From Nageia nagi (Eukaryota > Pinophyta), in assembly GCA_050084985.1 (NCBI GenBank), contig JBITNC010000001.1, positions 160,828,001-160,892,000 on the forward strand: DNA of 64,000 nucleotides, read 5' to 3'. The notes below the pieces were generated by a model, which saw only the letters and a list, made by a program, of their open reading frames with translations, made no database searches and had not been told where the DNA came from. Below, piece by piece: positions 47,690 through 59,900 of this stretch (position 1 is the stretch's first letter; every line of letters begins with the position of its first letter). The position numbers and the translations under genes are program-made.

Positions 47690-47820
47690 CAACCATTGTG
47701 TATCCTTGTATATAGCCATCATGTATCCATTGTATATAGCCATTGTGTATCCATTATTTATAGCCATTGTGTATCCTTGTATATATCTATTGTGTGATCA
47801 TTGTGTATAACCATGGTGTT
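47690..47820. repeat. Tandem repeat, about 23-24 bp unit
   Basis: The unit is close to TGTATATAGCCATTGTGTAT then CCA. Five to six copies decay toward the right edge. Confidence 0.8.
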
Positions 47821-48119
47821 TTCCTTCGGGTATTAAAAAAAATAACATAAAAAAAAAGAGAGCAAAACTTGAGAAAGTGAATCGACTAAAAATCAAATGA
47901 AGAGCTAATTTGGTATCTTAACTAAAGAAAGGCTTTGAATACAAGAACTTAACATGATCAAAAAGCACTTATAATGAAAAATGATATTTTGTTGACCATA
48001 CCTTATTCATCCAGTTTCCATTATTTGAGAGGTGGGGTATTAGCTATCTCAAATCAAGATCAATACCACCTTATCCTACCACATTGGATTTCGCATTATC
48101 CTTGAGTATAATCCTTTAC

Positions 48120-48410
48120 TTTCCATTTAACATAAGGAAAAGGTATCATTCTAGTGTTGTACTCATACTGTGAGCTTTATCCTCCTTATGATCCATTCAA
48201 CATGGGGTAAGGGGGGCATTTATTTATGATCCATTCAACATGGGGTAAAGAATTCACTATCCTCCATAACTATTTTGAGCATAATCCCTTGTGATCCATT
48301 CAACATGGGGAAAGGTTATCCTTAGCATTTTCATCTTTATGATCTATTTAACATGAGGCAAAGTTGTTATCTTGCTTTGCTTTCCATACACTGGGGCAAA
48401 ATCACTATTA
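48120..48410. repeat. Dispersed tandem copies of a TGATCCATTCAACATGGGG motif
   Basis: TGATCCATTCAACATGGGG recurs at about 48,190, 48,228 and 48,291. Weaker copies occur near 48,121 and 48,341. Spacing is irregular, roughly 40-70 bp. The motif does not lie in a coding frame. Confidence 0.7.
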
Positions 48411-48589
48411 TCATGACCACATCCTTGAACTATAACATGTTATAAGTCAAGCACTTCACGTATTGCCCCAAGTTGGAATATACAATATTGATCTTATCTT
48501 AGAGAGCATTTCACATGTGTCTTATTATATTTTGATACATAGAATACCTACATTCATAAACTATTATTGGTTAGCAAAACATTATTGAG

Positions 48590-49540
48590 CATTACCATAC
48601 AAACATTGGTCAAATTCTAAAATTCTAAAATGATCAAATTCAAAAGTTCAAAGTTTCAAAAAGCTTAAATATCAAAATTTAAAAATTTCAAAATATCTTA
48701 CCTTCTAAATCAACCAATGCTTTGTTAAACTTCGCTTTGTTTATCCATAAAACCATCATTTAAGGGGCAAGTTACTTACATATATCTTATATGAATCAAT
48801 TCCTAAATCCTACAAGTTATGGATACATGGAAAATCATATATGTTAGCTCAAAACCATCATGTAATTTTATTTTTAACCATATGAATGTCACAAAATGGG
48901 TAGGTCTATGTATCCTTCCACACTAAGTTTTCACACGCGTAGCACACAACACATTGGGAAGAAAGTATTCTCTTTCCACACTTTCACACATCGATTTTTG
49001 AGCTAGGGCATATGATTTATTTTATGTTGTCATAAATTTAGACATATCCTACATTGATTCATAATTGGGATACATTTTACACTTGTTTCTCAACATTGGG
49101 TAAGTATAAATGCTTACATCCATAACTACATACTCATATTACAACCTAGCATCATTTGAATATTGAGTAGGTGTAAGAGCTTACAATTATATGCACTTAT
49201 ATTAGGGCAAGGTTGTTCCTAATGCACACACAACAAATTTCAAATTTCAAAAATTGAATTCAAAAGTGCAAATTTTTAATTTTCAAATGCAAAAAACTTC
49301 TATTATAAAAATGAAAAGTTTTATTTCAAAATTGAAAAGAAGTGTGTTCAAAAGAAAAATTGTTCAATTGTTCAAAGTTTTCAAATTCAAAGTATTAAAA
49401 AATTAGTTCACATTTTCAAATGTTCAAAGTTTTAGAATTGCCAAATGTTCAAATTTTAAAGTTTAAAATTGTTCAATTTTGTTCAAAAGTTCAAATTGCA
49501 AAATATTCAAGTATTTTCTCAACTAACATCCAAGTATCTA
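48590..49540. repeat. Low-complexity TTCAAA-rich DNA
   Basis: Two blocks (about 48,600-48,710 and 49,225-49,520) consist mainly of TTCAAA, AAATTTCAAA and GTTCAAA words. It is a spacer of the gypsy element whose 3' LTR follows. Confidence 0.7.
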
Positions 49541-49580
49541 CACTTGTTGAACTAAGTCTTTTGTGCAAAATACCTAGTCC

Positions 49581-49592
49581 AATAGGGAAAAA
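49581..49592 (+). other. Polypurine tract of the second gypsy element
   Basis: AATAGGGAAAAA abuts the LTR start TGTAGACACT. Confidence 0.6.
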
Positions 49593-51059
49593 TGTAGACA
49601 CTAAAAAATAACATTTTTTGAGTAGATATGTGTTATTGCATTAATATGGCTTGATTCATTACTTTATTTACTCCTAATATTTTATCATGCAAACTTTTCA
49701 AATGTTCAAATTAGACCAAAAAGTGACTTAAACACAAAAAAGGAGCAAAAGTGATATCTACTCATTTCACTTAAGTTAACCATGGAGGTATATAACTCAA
49801 TGTCAAATTAGAAATTGCTCTCCTAACTCATTATTGTAATTTGCTCACTTGTGATTTATGCTCATAACACTTTTGCTCTAAGATTGCTAAGAGGGTTTGA
49901 AGCTAGGGTTTGAAGGATTTTCTCAAGGGTTACATGCTTTTGAAGGATCTCTCACCATTACAAGCCAAGGATCTTCATGCTACCATACTTAGGGTAATAT
50001 TATTGTAACAAATATCAGTTCATATTTCAAATATACTTGTATGTTCAAGGTTTTTACAAGTTTTGGAGATCTCTCAACCATGGAAAAGCTTAGATCTATC
50101 AAGCATTGTATTCTCCACCAAATTATGTGCATATAGTATGAGGTTTAGGGTTAAATCATGATATCTTGCATTTTCACCATTAGAATTGTTGTTTGAATCA
50201 TATTAGCTTAAATATACATTGTGAACATTCACTGGATCTTATGAGTATCCTTGAATCTCATTGATTCAAGGATCTTTGCATTTAAAGCATTTTAAGGTTT
50301 TCAAAGTTTAAAGTGTTAGATCTTGAATTTAGCCATCAAAACATGTAAAGATTGCTTCCATATTTTGAATCCATCATTGAATTTGTCCAAAGAAGACATA
50401 AACTAAAGCATTTGCATAATAGGCATACATAATTCATTTGTTCTCAATTAATTGAGGGCTTGGGGGCTCACATGCCATTTGAAGTAAGGAGACTCACTTC
50501 ATGCTCACCTAGGTACCTCAAAGGGCCTAGGTTTGGAGGTCCCCTTTCCCATTTAGATGCATTTAGGGTTTCTTTATATTCTTACAAAGTTTGAGCTTCA
50601 TATTCCAAGATCTAGACCTACCTTTATCAAGATTGCTAACTAATGCTCATTAAGTAAAGTAGAGTTGTGTAATTTGAAGTTTATGTGTGTATTTGATTTA
50701 TTTATGCTAGTTAAGCTACATATAGCATGAATTTCAACATACAATTGGGTTGAGAGTTTATTGAGGATCAAGAAAGGTCTTATTCTTGTATGATATGCAT
50801 CCTACCCTAGATGCATAGTTTATTTCATACCAATCCATTATCACATCAAACACGTAGCAAATAATCTAATCCATGAATTATAAACATTTGTTCAATGCTC
50901 CATTCCTAATCTTGAGAGGGTAAAATCTCAATTAAGAACTACCTCTCTTTGTTGATCATGGAAAAATTTAAAAATATCACACAAGTGTTTAAAAACTTAT
51001 TTCATACTATCATTATTATTCAAAAAATTATCCATATCATTTCCATCATCTTCATACAA
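49593..51059 (+). repeat. 3' LTR of the second gypsy element, right end uncertain
   Basis: It starts TGTAGACACTAAAAAATAAC, close to the TGTAAACACC start of the large gypsy element and typical of plant gypsy LTRs. No second copy exists in the window, so the right border is a guess. A TCATACA just before 51,059 is one candidate. The inside has TAGGGTTTGAAGG and AGGGTTTCTTTAT stretches and no coding potential. Confidence 0.5.
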
Positions 51060-51239
51060 CCCAACATAGGAAATAATGAGTAAAATTAAAATAACTTCTA
51101 AAGAATATGTAATATCAAATTCTTATAAAATCTACACTAATCATTTGAGATATATAACATATTATTTTATAACATTTATATTGAACCTTTATATTTTTAA
51201 ACTAATAAAGCAAATATCAAATGAGAATATTGAATCACA

Positions 51240-52700
51240 AAAGGTTAAACGAGGTCCATAAGAATCGATGTTGGAAATTAAAAAGGTCCTCTAAATATAG
51301 ACATAGTCTAAGCTTCTAAAACTTGTAAGGAGACGCAATTAAGACTAAGATAGACCTTTCTTTGTTTTTCTTTTCGGTTAAAGGCAATGGTCTATGTTAA
51401 AACGTTATTAAGTTGTTATGAAAAAGCGCGGAACAGAGTTCATACACATTTCATTTCCATGTTGAACATTTATGGCAATGATCTAAAAGAGGGAATGGAG
51501 TTTAGTCAGGTCATGAACTGAGATTTTGAGACATAGAGAGCTCCTATGCGAACGTTAATTCACCCACAATTACGTTTAACGATTATTCATGGTTTGAGCC
51601 CAACAATAAATTTTGAAACTTAAGAGACTCTATCAAAATGTCAAAAGAAACTAACTCGATTTACAAAAATTATTATGCAAGACAGAGAGTTCCATGATGA
51701 ATCCCGCCCAACTGATAACAAAATAAGATTTGTTGTAAAATATAATAGCTCATATTCATCAATGCCAGTAAGACTCAGCCAAACGGTTCCACTTCGACGT
51801 CTAAGGTGGTTGAGATAACTAAATCATGAGCATGCTACGTAAGGGGACGATACGAAAGCTAAACATGATAACAAAAGTCTATTGGTATATTCAGTATAAA
51901 GCAATTACAATAAAGTTGATCAAAGGTTTCAAAGCCTCCCAAAATAAACTCTAAATTGGGCTGAGACATTAAGATAATATTCATACAATATTACACAGGT
52001 AGGAAGGCTCTACCTGATCCAAGACATCACAACATTCTTCAATAATGGATATGTGAGCTTAGAAACAAAACTCAGCTCTGGAATATAATAGCGAAGGATG
52101 CCTTCCAAAGTCCTCAAACATACAATGAAATTCAAGAGAGTGCCTTTAAGGATATATGTACACCGTTAGGGAATGAATACAACTGTGATGGGATGATCCG
52201 CACCCATGGAACCCCAGCAAAAATTCATCTTTCTCTAAAAATTTGTGAAAATAAACCCAAATCAAAGTCATCTACTTCTTGAAAGATAATAGAGGCTTGT
52301 CGTCTCCTAAAAGTATTACAGACATTAAACCACACTTTCCCCAACTGAAGCAGACCTGTCCCATTCTGAGACAATTCTTCCCATGGGGTTCCAAAACTAC
52401 TAACATCCACCAAGACTGAGAGAATAGCTTGATTCAGAACGGAAAAGCATCGACATATTAAATATTCTAAATAAAGCAAAACACAAATTATCTCAAGCCT
52501 CCCGTACTCACATACCCTATGGGGAATCTGATAAGAAGGGGAGAGGAATCCCATTCGTAGAGGATAAAGGCTTGTAAAACAAGCAATGCAAAAGTCATCA
52601 ACCATTATAATAATATTAAAACACTTTAAAATAGTTTTATTTGACTATCATCTCTCTTCGTAGCCAGAAGAATACACGTAAACGTGAACAAAAGTGTACA
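51240..52700. other. Unidentified CpG-rich segment
   Basis: CpG dinucleotides are several times more frequent here than on either side. Examples are AAAGCGCGGAAC, GCGAACGTT, TTCGACGTC, TACGTAAGGGGACGATACG and CACGTAAACGTG. The minus frame 52,605-52,225 is open for 126 codons (MVDDFCIACFTSLYPLRMGF to FSQIFRER) and continues after one stop. I do not recognise the protein and cannot say which strand is coding. The CpG content implies recent arrival, low methylation, or a constrained gene. Confidence 0.5.
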
Positions 52701-53744
52701 ACACCACTCACATGCCATAAATATGAAATTTAAGATAACCATATTGTGAATATGGTTTATAACACTCAACACATATTCAAGAGATAAAATTATAAATTTT
52801 AACAATTAAATGCTAAAATTAGGAAGAGTACAGGATTTTAAAAAATTGGGGAGAAAGAGAGAAAGTGGAATCTCCTCCTTGCAGGAGAATCAAGACCAAA
52901 CTAAATGGTATGGAATTATTTTCATGAAACTGAAAATTTATAGGAAAGATTGGAATAATAATTCCAATGGAAATAACTATAGCACACCTCTTCACCTTTT
53001 ATTTTATAGGGAATATGGTGATCCCTTTTTGTGGTGAACTTTATTCAACATTTGTTCTAATGTCAAAGGGTTGAAATAGCTCTCAATAATTTAGAGACAC
53101 CTCGTGCAAGGTTCCAGAATAAATTGGAGGATGGGATATATATAGATTTGGGGTAGGTCAATTATTTTTTACCAACTTACCTTGAAAATAATATTTTTCA
53201 CTAGCTCAATAAAATTAATGGAGGTGAAAAAAAGTACTATGGTATAAACATAAATCAAGGTATCAAGATGATTTTATTTTTCTTTTGTAAATATTTAATT
53301 TACCGTGCTATTTAAAATTGAACAAAACATTTTTGCACACAATCCTACGTGAAGAGATCACCCATCCTGTAAGGTAAATTTCTTAGTGCACACAAAATAT
53401 CATAGGGGTCATACTTCATGCACACCAATTATCATGAAATGCATCTACATGATTTATGGTAGCCCTTATGGGCTGTCAACAATTAAATGACTAATCATCT
53501 TCTCACTCTTACCTATTTGTTCTCATGACCAACTCATCTTTGGTTACTTGGTTCTCTAATCTAACTCTCCTATTAAGTCGACCTGTAATCTACATCATAC
53601 ACAATCTCAAAGCCAACATCAAACCGATAAAAATATCATACACAAGCATGTCCAATTCATCTCATCACACAATTATTCTAAATTTATTTCAAATTCCTCG
53701 AAGTAAACAAGATCATAGCAAGTGTGAAATGGGTGAGTTGTTAC
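52701..53744. other. AT-rich DNA without a supported gene
   Basis: No motif was found in either strand. A TATATATAG at about 53,140 could be a TATA box but nothing downstream supports a gene. Confidence 0.4.
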
Positions 53745-55650
53745 AAACCACATTTAAAGAATGCATTTGGAATGGCCCCATCAAATACAAATGTATAAGT
53801 TTGAGTTTTTATTTAGCTTTTTGTGTAATGTATATAAATTTTATCCTTGGTTATTTTGATAAGATGCATATTTCACATAAACCACCATATACATTAACCT
53901 TAGGAATACCAACTACCATTTCTTTATTATACATATCTAGCATATTTTTGTAATTCAAATGCTCTAATCTAGCATGCCAAAGTTTTTAACTATCATCAAC
54001 ATACATTACAAGGCAATTCTCACCTCTTACAAGTTGAGGATAAAGTGCATATAAGTTATTTGAGAGCATACCTTCTCCAATTATTTCTCCTTCTCCATTT
54101 TTTTTATAAAGCATCCATTATCCTTGAATATTCTTGCCTTGTGAAACAATTTTCCTTACAAATATAAGGTTAGTAGGAAGGTTAGGATATATAGAACTTT
54201 ATTTAGAATATTTTTGCCTATTCTAACACTTCCTATACCTTCAACTATGATTTGGGAGTTATCCCCAACTGTAACAACACCATTATAGTCTAAATCTAGG
54301 ATAATAAAATGAGATTTGGAGTAATACATATGATTAGTACATCCTAAATTAATAATCTAAATATTTGAGTTTAAATCTTTATTACAAAATGTTAGATAAG
54401 TAACCATTGCTACATATGGAGTTTTAAGAAATTTCTTACAAATCACCTTGCATAATCCACTTGTTTGATTTTTTTCATGCATCCTAGGCTTCAAAATGTT
54501 ATAATTAGTCCCTTCAAGTATATTCTTTGGGACAAAATTAGTCACATCATTAGAACCTATTTATTGTTATAAAAATATGGTTAGTACATTTTATAATTAT
54601 TGATTTTTAAATGTACTAAGTCAAGCAAATAAATATATCATTTTAATTACCAAATGAAAAATATATACTTAACAAAACAATTTAAAATTCTAAAAAAAAT
54701 ATGATATAATATCATGAATTTATAAAATAATATTATAGAATAATATTATTTTTATGTTTTTCCCTCCTTTAAAACAAAATTAGTTTTATGTAAAGTATAA
54801 GTCTAAAATTATACTTATTTAAAGGAGGTATATATCTAATTTATGTAGATACATAACATTTTTTTATTAAAAAAAATAAATAACTTAAGTTTAACTATAG
54901 GTTATAAAACCTCTTCTTTAGTTCTTGATAAGTAAAAGTTACTTTTTGAGAAAAAATTTCACATTCTGAAAAACTACATGGACTATGTAAAAATAAAATT
55001 ACATAATTACTTAAAAAATACAGATTTATAAAAAAGTAAAAAAAATTTATCATAAAATTTTAAATTAAAATGTCTCATTTTTCTACTTTTGTGTGAAACA
55101 AAAATAACAATATAAAATTTACTTAACACTTATTAAAATTGTATTTTTAAAATGTTTTTATTTTTTTAAATTGTATATATAAGCGGCTAGGTGGATGCCA
55201 TAGCAACTAGAGGATGTCCCCATACGCTATACGACTTGATGGCTGCAATTGCTATGGATTTCATTTCTAGGGCACACAATTTTTTTTTAATTTTATAATA
55301 TAACTTTAATTTTTATTATATAAAACATTAGTGTACGAAATTAGCGAGGATATCAATAATTGTTATAATAGATATAACAATAAAAATATTTCTTAAAAAA
55401 TATAAAATTTTGAACATTATCAACATAATATTTAAAAAAGGATATATATTAAAGATTTTAAAAAGTTAAAATTAATACGTTTTAAATAAATTATTATAAT
55501 TTTGTGAACAAAATTATCTTCATATATTCTTTTTTTTTTTAAATTACATAAAGTATACATTTTTTAATTTAAATAACACAATATTTAACTTGTAGGAATT
55601 ATAGAAATAAAATGGTAGGGTTTCATATACTCATGAGACATCAAACTTGA

Positions 55651-55664
55651 TGCTCTGATACCAC
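55651..55664 (-). other. Primer-binding site, initiator-Met tRNA type
   Basis: TGCTCTGATACCAC is the complement of GTGGTATCAGAGCA, the standard plant copia primer site, 5 bp inside the LTR end. Confidence 0.9.
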
Positions 55665-55669
55665 TTGAA

Positions 55670-56217
55670 TGAAGAGAGTTTTCCAATAGAGTAAAAATAG
55701 CAACAAAATAATATTAACCCAAAATACCCAAATAGTTAATATTATGAGATAAACATTAACATTAATATATAGATGTAATTTTAAACATTTAACAAGATTA
55801 AACTCAAGAATCCAAACCACATAGCACAAGATATACAGTGGTTCACCCAATTGCTTAGGCTAGTACACTTTACCAAAGATCCTCTCTCTTATTTTATATT
55901 AGGACAACCTTGATCAAGAGTATAATAGCTTTCAAGAGACAAAATATATTTTTTGCATTTCAGTAGTAGCCTACAACCACCCATAGCTCTCCTATAAATA
56001 AGAGAAAATATGGTTGTTGTAAACTAGGAGTTAAGTGGAAGTGAAAAGGATACATATCCTTTCACTCTCCATTATGTACCACTAAGGAACAAGTGTCCAT
56101 CCATGAACGCCTATATGTTTGCCACATGTCAAACCATGACTCCAAGTCCTCTCCACTTGCTACCAAATCATCCATGCATGTCATCTTTGACCATAATATT
56201 GGTTTGATTGTTAAATA
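55670..56217 (-). repeat. 5' LTR of the truncated copia element (family B)
   Basis: It ends (minus strand) TCTCTTCA next to the primer site. A TATA box (TATTTATAGG on the minus strand) lies at about 55,992-56,000. The upstream border is set by the neighbouring family A LTR that begins at 56,218, so the true 5' end may have been lost. Confidence 0.65.
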
Positions 56218-56723
56218 TGAAGGGATTGAACCTTAAAGAACTCAATCCTAGACTACCAAGATCTCTTGTAAGTTCACTCAAACATCAATTTACTCAAATA
56301 TATATCAATATCACAAATTGACACAAGATATAAAGTGGTTCCTCCAACTAAGATTACATGCACTATCTAAGATCTTTCTTACTTCATGAAAATAACTCTC
56401 TTACAATATTTCTATCTTCATCTTCTAATTACTATCCCAGAGCATAACTTTGCTTCACAATTTTGGTGAGTGATCACAAAGAGGGGGCCTTCTGTTTATA
56501 GGCCAAAATCCTTTTTTATATCACCCTTTTTAACCATTATACAAAGACATGACATGCTACTCCCTTTTACCCAAGGGGCATGCTCATGAGATGGAGTATG
56601 TGACAAATTACATTATCATATTCATTTAAATACTTAAGGTATCTAGGGATACCTTTAAGTATTAGTGAATTTACAAAGAGGAACATTACAAAACCTTACA
56701 ATAATATATTATATATTCCAACA
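56218..56723 (-). repeat. 3' LTR of the copia element (family A)
   Basis: It begins (minus strand) TGTTGGAATA and ends AATCCCTTCA. It aligns with the solo LTR at 36,466 and with 61,855-62,354. GTGGTTCCTCCAACTA and GGGGCATGCTCATGA are shared. Confidence 0.85.
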
Positions 56724-56734
56724 CTCCCTCTTAA
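56724..56734 (-). other. Polypurine tract of the copia element
   Basis: TTAAGAGGGAG on the minus strand directly precedes the LTR. Confidence 0.8.
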
Positions 56735-57199
56735 TGCAATATTGGGATAGTGTGAAGAAGAGAGAAGAAAAGGATAGTAAAAGAGTTCTCCTCCATTTAG
56801 ATACAATCAAAGATGAGAAATTTTTATATTTTTGTGAAGTAAACAAGATCTTAGTTTATATCTCACTACTTTACCAAATGATTTTCAATACAATCATTAA
56901 CCATAATTGGTTTCAATGTACATAAAATAATCATCCAATTGAAAGTTGATGTGAAGAGCCTCAATGAGTCTACACACCTAAAGTAAGTAACTTGCAATCT
57001 CAAAAGAGACCTACAAGTTACAAGCAACTCAAACAACAAAATCAGATAAATGCAACATGAACACATTCATATCATCAAAGATAAATGAATTAAATAATGC
57101 TATCAAAAATTGATCAATGGTACACTATAAGTCATCATGAAGATTCCAAGTCAATACTTATAGTCACCTATTGTATACAAAATATGTGTTGATTATCAT

Positions 57200-57370
57200 T
57201 ACAAAATAGAGCATAACAAGATGCACATACGAGTTCCTCACACATGGATAACTAAATAGTGCTAAAAAATAGATATGAGTTCCTCACATATAGATAACTA
57301 AATAGTGCAAAAGATGGCCAATTAAATGCTTAAAAAAATTGTACAACAAGTTCCTCACACAGAACAAATT
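57200..57370. repeat. Short tandem repeat in the copia 3' untranslated region
   Basis: GAGTTCCTCACA followed by GGATAACTAAATAGTGC occurs twice about 50 bp apart. A third, weaker copy (CAAGTTCCTCACACAG) lies near 57,348. Confidence 0.7.
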
Positions 57371-57499
57371 TACCATGAAGGTGTATAATAAAAACAACAC
57401 TATACAAAAAAAATCCTCCTTGGGGTGAAGTTATCATCACAAATATAAATTCAACGTAATAATTCAAACTTCACTCTCCCTTGAGGGAAACTTCACCAA

Positions 57500-57930
57500 C
57501 CTGATAGCATCCTTAATCTTATTGACCTAAGCTTTAGAAAGGAGCTTGGTGAAAAAATCAATGGATTTCAAGGTTGATGGACAATACTTTAGGTGTATGA
57601 TACCATCAAGAATCATTTTCCTGATTAAATGGACTTAGATTTTCACATATTTTATTCTTTAATAGAACACATGATTCTTAACTAAAGAAATATCCAACTG
57701 ATTATCTGAAAAAATTAGAGATAGGCCAACTTTCTCATACTTAATTTTTTTCAAAATATGCTTAAGCCAAATAGCTTCTTAGACTACAACAAACATGTCT
57801 TGGTATTCATATTCTATGGTGGTAAGAGAAATAGTAGGCTACTTCTTGGAAGCCCAAGAGATAGCACCTAAACCAATGCAAAACACATAGGTAGAGGTTG
57901 ATTTTCTATCATCTCTATCTCCCTCATAAA
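57500..57930 (-). pseudogene. RNase H domain of the copia element
   Basis: TYVFCIGLGAISWASKKQPT then ISLTTIEYEYQDMF, EAIWLKHILKKIKYE, SDNQLDISLVKN and the closing HLIRKM segment follow the copia RNase H pattern (S-T-S-G-Y-x-F-x-L-G-x-GAISW-x-SKKQ-x-x-V-x-LST-x-EAEY). The catalytic Glu-rich EAEY is EYEY here. It degrades the RNA strand during reverse transcription. Confidence 0.8.
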
Positions 57931-57989
57931 TAAAATTTGAGAATTTTGAGAGAACAAATGAGGATAACTTGGAATACTTAAGAGCAAGA

Positions 57990-59039
57990 TCCTTGGTCCT
58001 TGCAACATACCTTAAGATTTGCTTAACAATATTAAGGTACTCAACATATCATTTCTGTATGAATCATTCCATCAGATTCATTGTAAAGGTAATATCTAGC
58101 TTGGAAATAGTCAAATAAAGAAGATACCAATTAATTACCTATAAGTTGAGAGTTAAAGCTAAGGGAAATAGTGATTTTAGGAGAGATTGAGATCATAGCA
58201 TTTCTACACTCCTTCATTCCAAACTTTTGCAAGATGTATGATACATACTTGGATTAACTAAGATAAGTATAATCTTTGTATTGGTACATTTGCATTCCAC
58301 GGTAGTAGTGTAAGAGATCAAGATCAATCATTTCAAATATTTTCTTAAGTTTAGATATGCACTCTTGAATGATTTTATCATTATTCTCAGTTATTATAAG
58401 ATCATTCACATAAAAGAGAATCAATATCACGTATTTTTCTTAATTGAGCATATATAGATCAGAGACAGAGAAGCACTTAGAGAATCCAATGTCTACAAAG
58501 TATCATGAAATCTTCTTGTACTAGGCTCTAGGTGCTCACTTAAGTACATATAATGACTTCTTTAGCTTGTATACAAATGATTCTTTTCTTTTCATAATAA
58601 ATCCTTATGATTGATTCATGTAGACTTTCACATCTAAGTCACCATTGAGAAATTCACTCTTGATTTCAAGTTAAAAAGCTTTCCATCCCTGAGCTATTGA
58701 AAGAGAAAGGATTATTTTGACAGTAGGTATCCTTGCTATAGAAACAAAGCTTTTCTTATAATTCATTTCATATTTTTGAGTAAAACCTTTGGCCATTAAC
58801 CTTGTCTTATATTTCTTAATATTTTCAATTGAATTGAATTTGACCTTATAGATTCACTTATTACCAATCACATTCTTTTCATTAGGATAAGGGACCAAAT
58901 CCCAAGTTTTATTTTTCATAAGTACTTTATACTCCACTTTGATGGCTTCCATCCAACATTCATACTTTGAAGCTTCTTTGAATGATGAGGGCTCATTTTT
59001 GTTATCAATTTTGGTAAATAATGATTTATTCAAGGTCAT
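57990..59039 (-). pseudogene. Reverse transcriptase of the copia element
   Basis: EPSSFKEASKYECWMEAIKV then KNKTWDLVPYP marks the typical copia RT start. LMAKGFTQKYEMNYKKSF, then IPTVKIILSLSIAQ and EFLNGDL follow. Next are FVYKLKKSLYVLK, FYVNDLIIT at about 58,400 (the YVDD box is YVND here), LKKIFEMIDLDLLHYYRGMQ and KYVSYILQKFGMKEC. Loss of one catalytic Asp (D to N, a G-to-A change) and many TAG/TAA stops at Trp or Gln positions show decay. Confidence 0.85.
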
Positions 59040-59249
59040 GCTCCTATTTATTATTTATGTTTAAGAATTTTTCTTCTAGGATGACTTGTCTGCATCAATA
59101 TCCAACCAATTAAGTGCAATTGATGAATCATCTAGATCATCAACATCCTCATTAGAATCATATTCTTCAAGAAGTTCATTAAAATTTACATCCCTTGATA
59201 TGAACACTACTCTATAGGATGGAGAATAGATCATATAGCCTCTATGCTA

Positions 59250-59900
59250 ACTATCATAACCAACAAAGATGCATTTTTCAACTTTTTTATCTAACTTTTT
59301 TTCTTTTCTTAGAAATAATATAGGAGAATGCTTCACGACCAAACACCCTAAGGTGGGAAATGCTAGGTTTTATTCCTATCCATACTTCAAAAAGATTTTT
59401 ACCTACAATAAATTTTATGGAATACGTATTCAAGATGTAAATTGTAGTGCTCATAGTTTCATCCCATAAGAAACTAGGAATATTTATCAACGTGCATCTA
59501 ACCATCTTCATAATTATCTTATTTTTTCTTTTGGTAACACTATTTTGTTGAGGAGTGTAAGGAATCATAAACTACATCTTGATTTCATACTTAATGCAAA
59601 AGACATTAAAATCATTACTATTATATTCTCTTCCATTATCTGATCTCAACATCTTGATTTTAAGGTTAGTTTGATTTTCAACTAAGGCCTTGAAATTTTA
59701 AAACTCTTAAAGGTTTGATCCTTGTGCCCAAATAGATATCCAAATGTCATCATACTGAAGTCATCAATGAAGGTTAAGACATAAGATGCTCCTTCAAGCG
59801 ACTTGGTCTAAAATGGATCCATCAAATCTAAATGCATAAGCTGAAGAGATTGAGATGCCATTATTGCTTTATCTTCTTCAAATCTTTATCTATTCATCTT
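59250..59900 (-). pseudogene. Integrase core of the copia element
   Basis: LQLMHLDLMDPF (first catalytic Asp), FIDDFSMMTFGYLFGHKDQT, IKMLRSDNGREYNS (second Asp), then MIPYTPQQNSVTKRKN. The last is normally QQNGVAERKN, and its catalytic Glu is Lys here. FLWDETMSTTIYILN and LRVFGREAF follow. An 93-codon frame at 59,568-59,287 is the intact central part. The substitution would inactivate strand transfer even without the stops. Confidence 0.85.

Larger units (their letters stand above)
53745..56217 (-). mobile_element. Truncated Ty1/copia element (minus strand), 5' portion
   Basis: Order on the minus strand: LTR (56,217-55,670), primer site, leader and decayed gag, protease, GAG-pre-integrase and the start of integrase, then an abrupt break. 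The coding evidence is NLGCTNHMYYSKSHF (protease active site D-S-G-C-T-N-H-M, here with Leu for Ser) and DNSQIIVEGIGSVRIGKNIL at about 54,350-54,190. LWHARLEHLN is at about 53,975. LCEICI is followed by IHLYLMGPFQMHSLN to about 53,745. After MHSLN the homology stops, so the remainder of pol and the 3' LTR are lost or lie elsewhere. The stretch 54,550-55,640 is extremely AT-rich, with no clear gag. Confidence 0.8.

Noticed and set aside
53525-53953. 142-codon plus-strand frame
   Set aside because: It is the antisense shadow of the copia pre-integrase/integrase segment on the minus strand, which matches known motifs.
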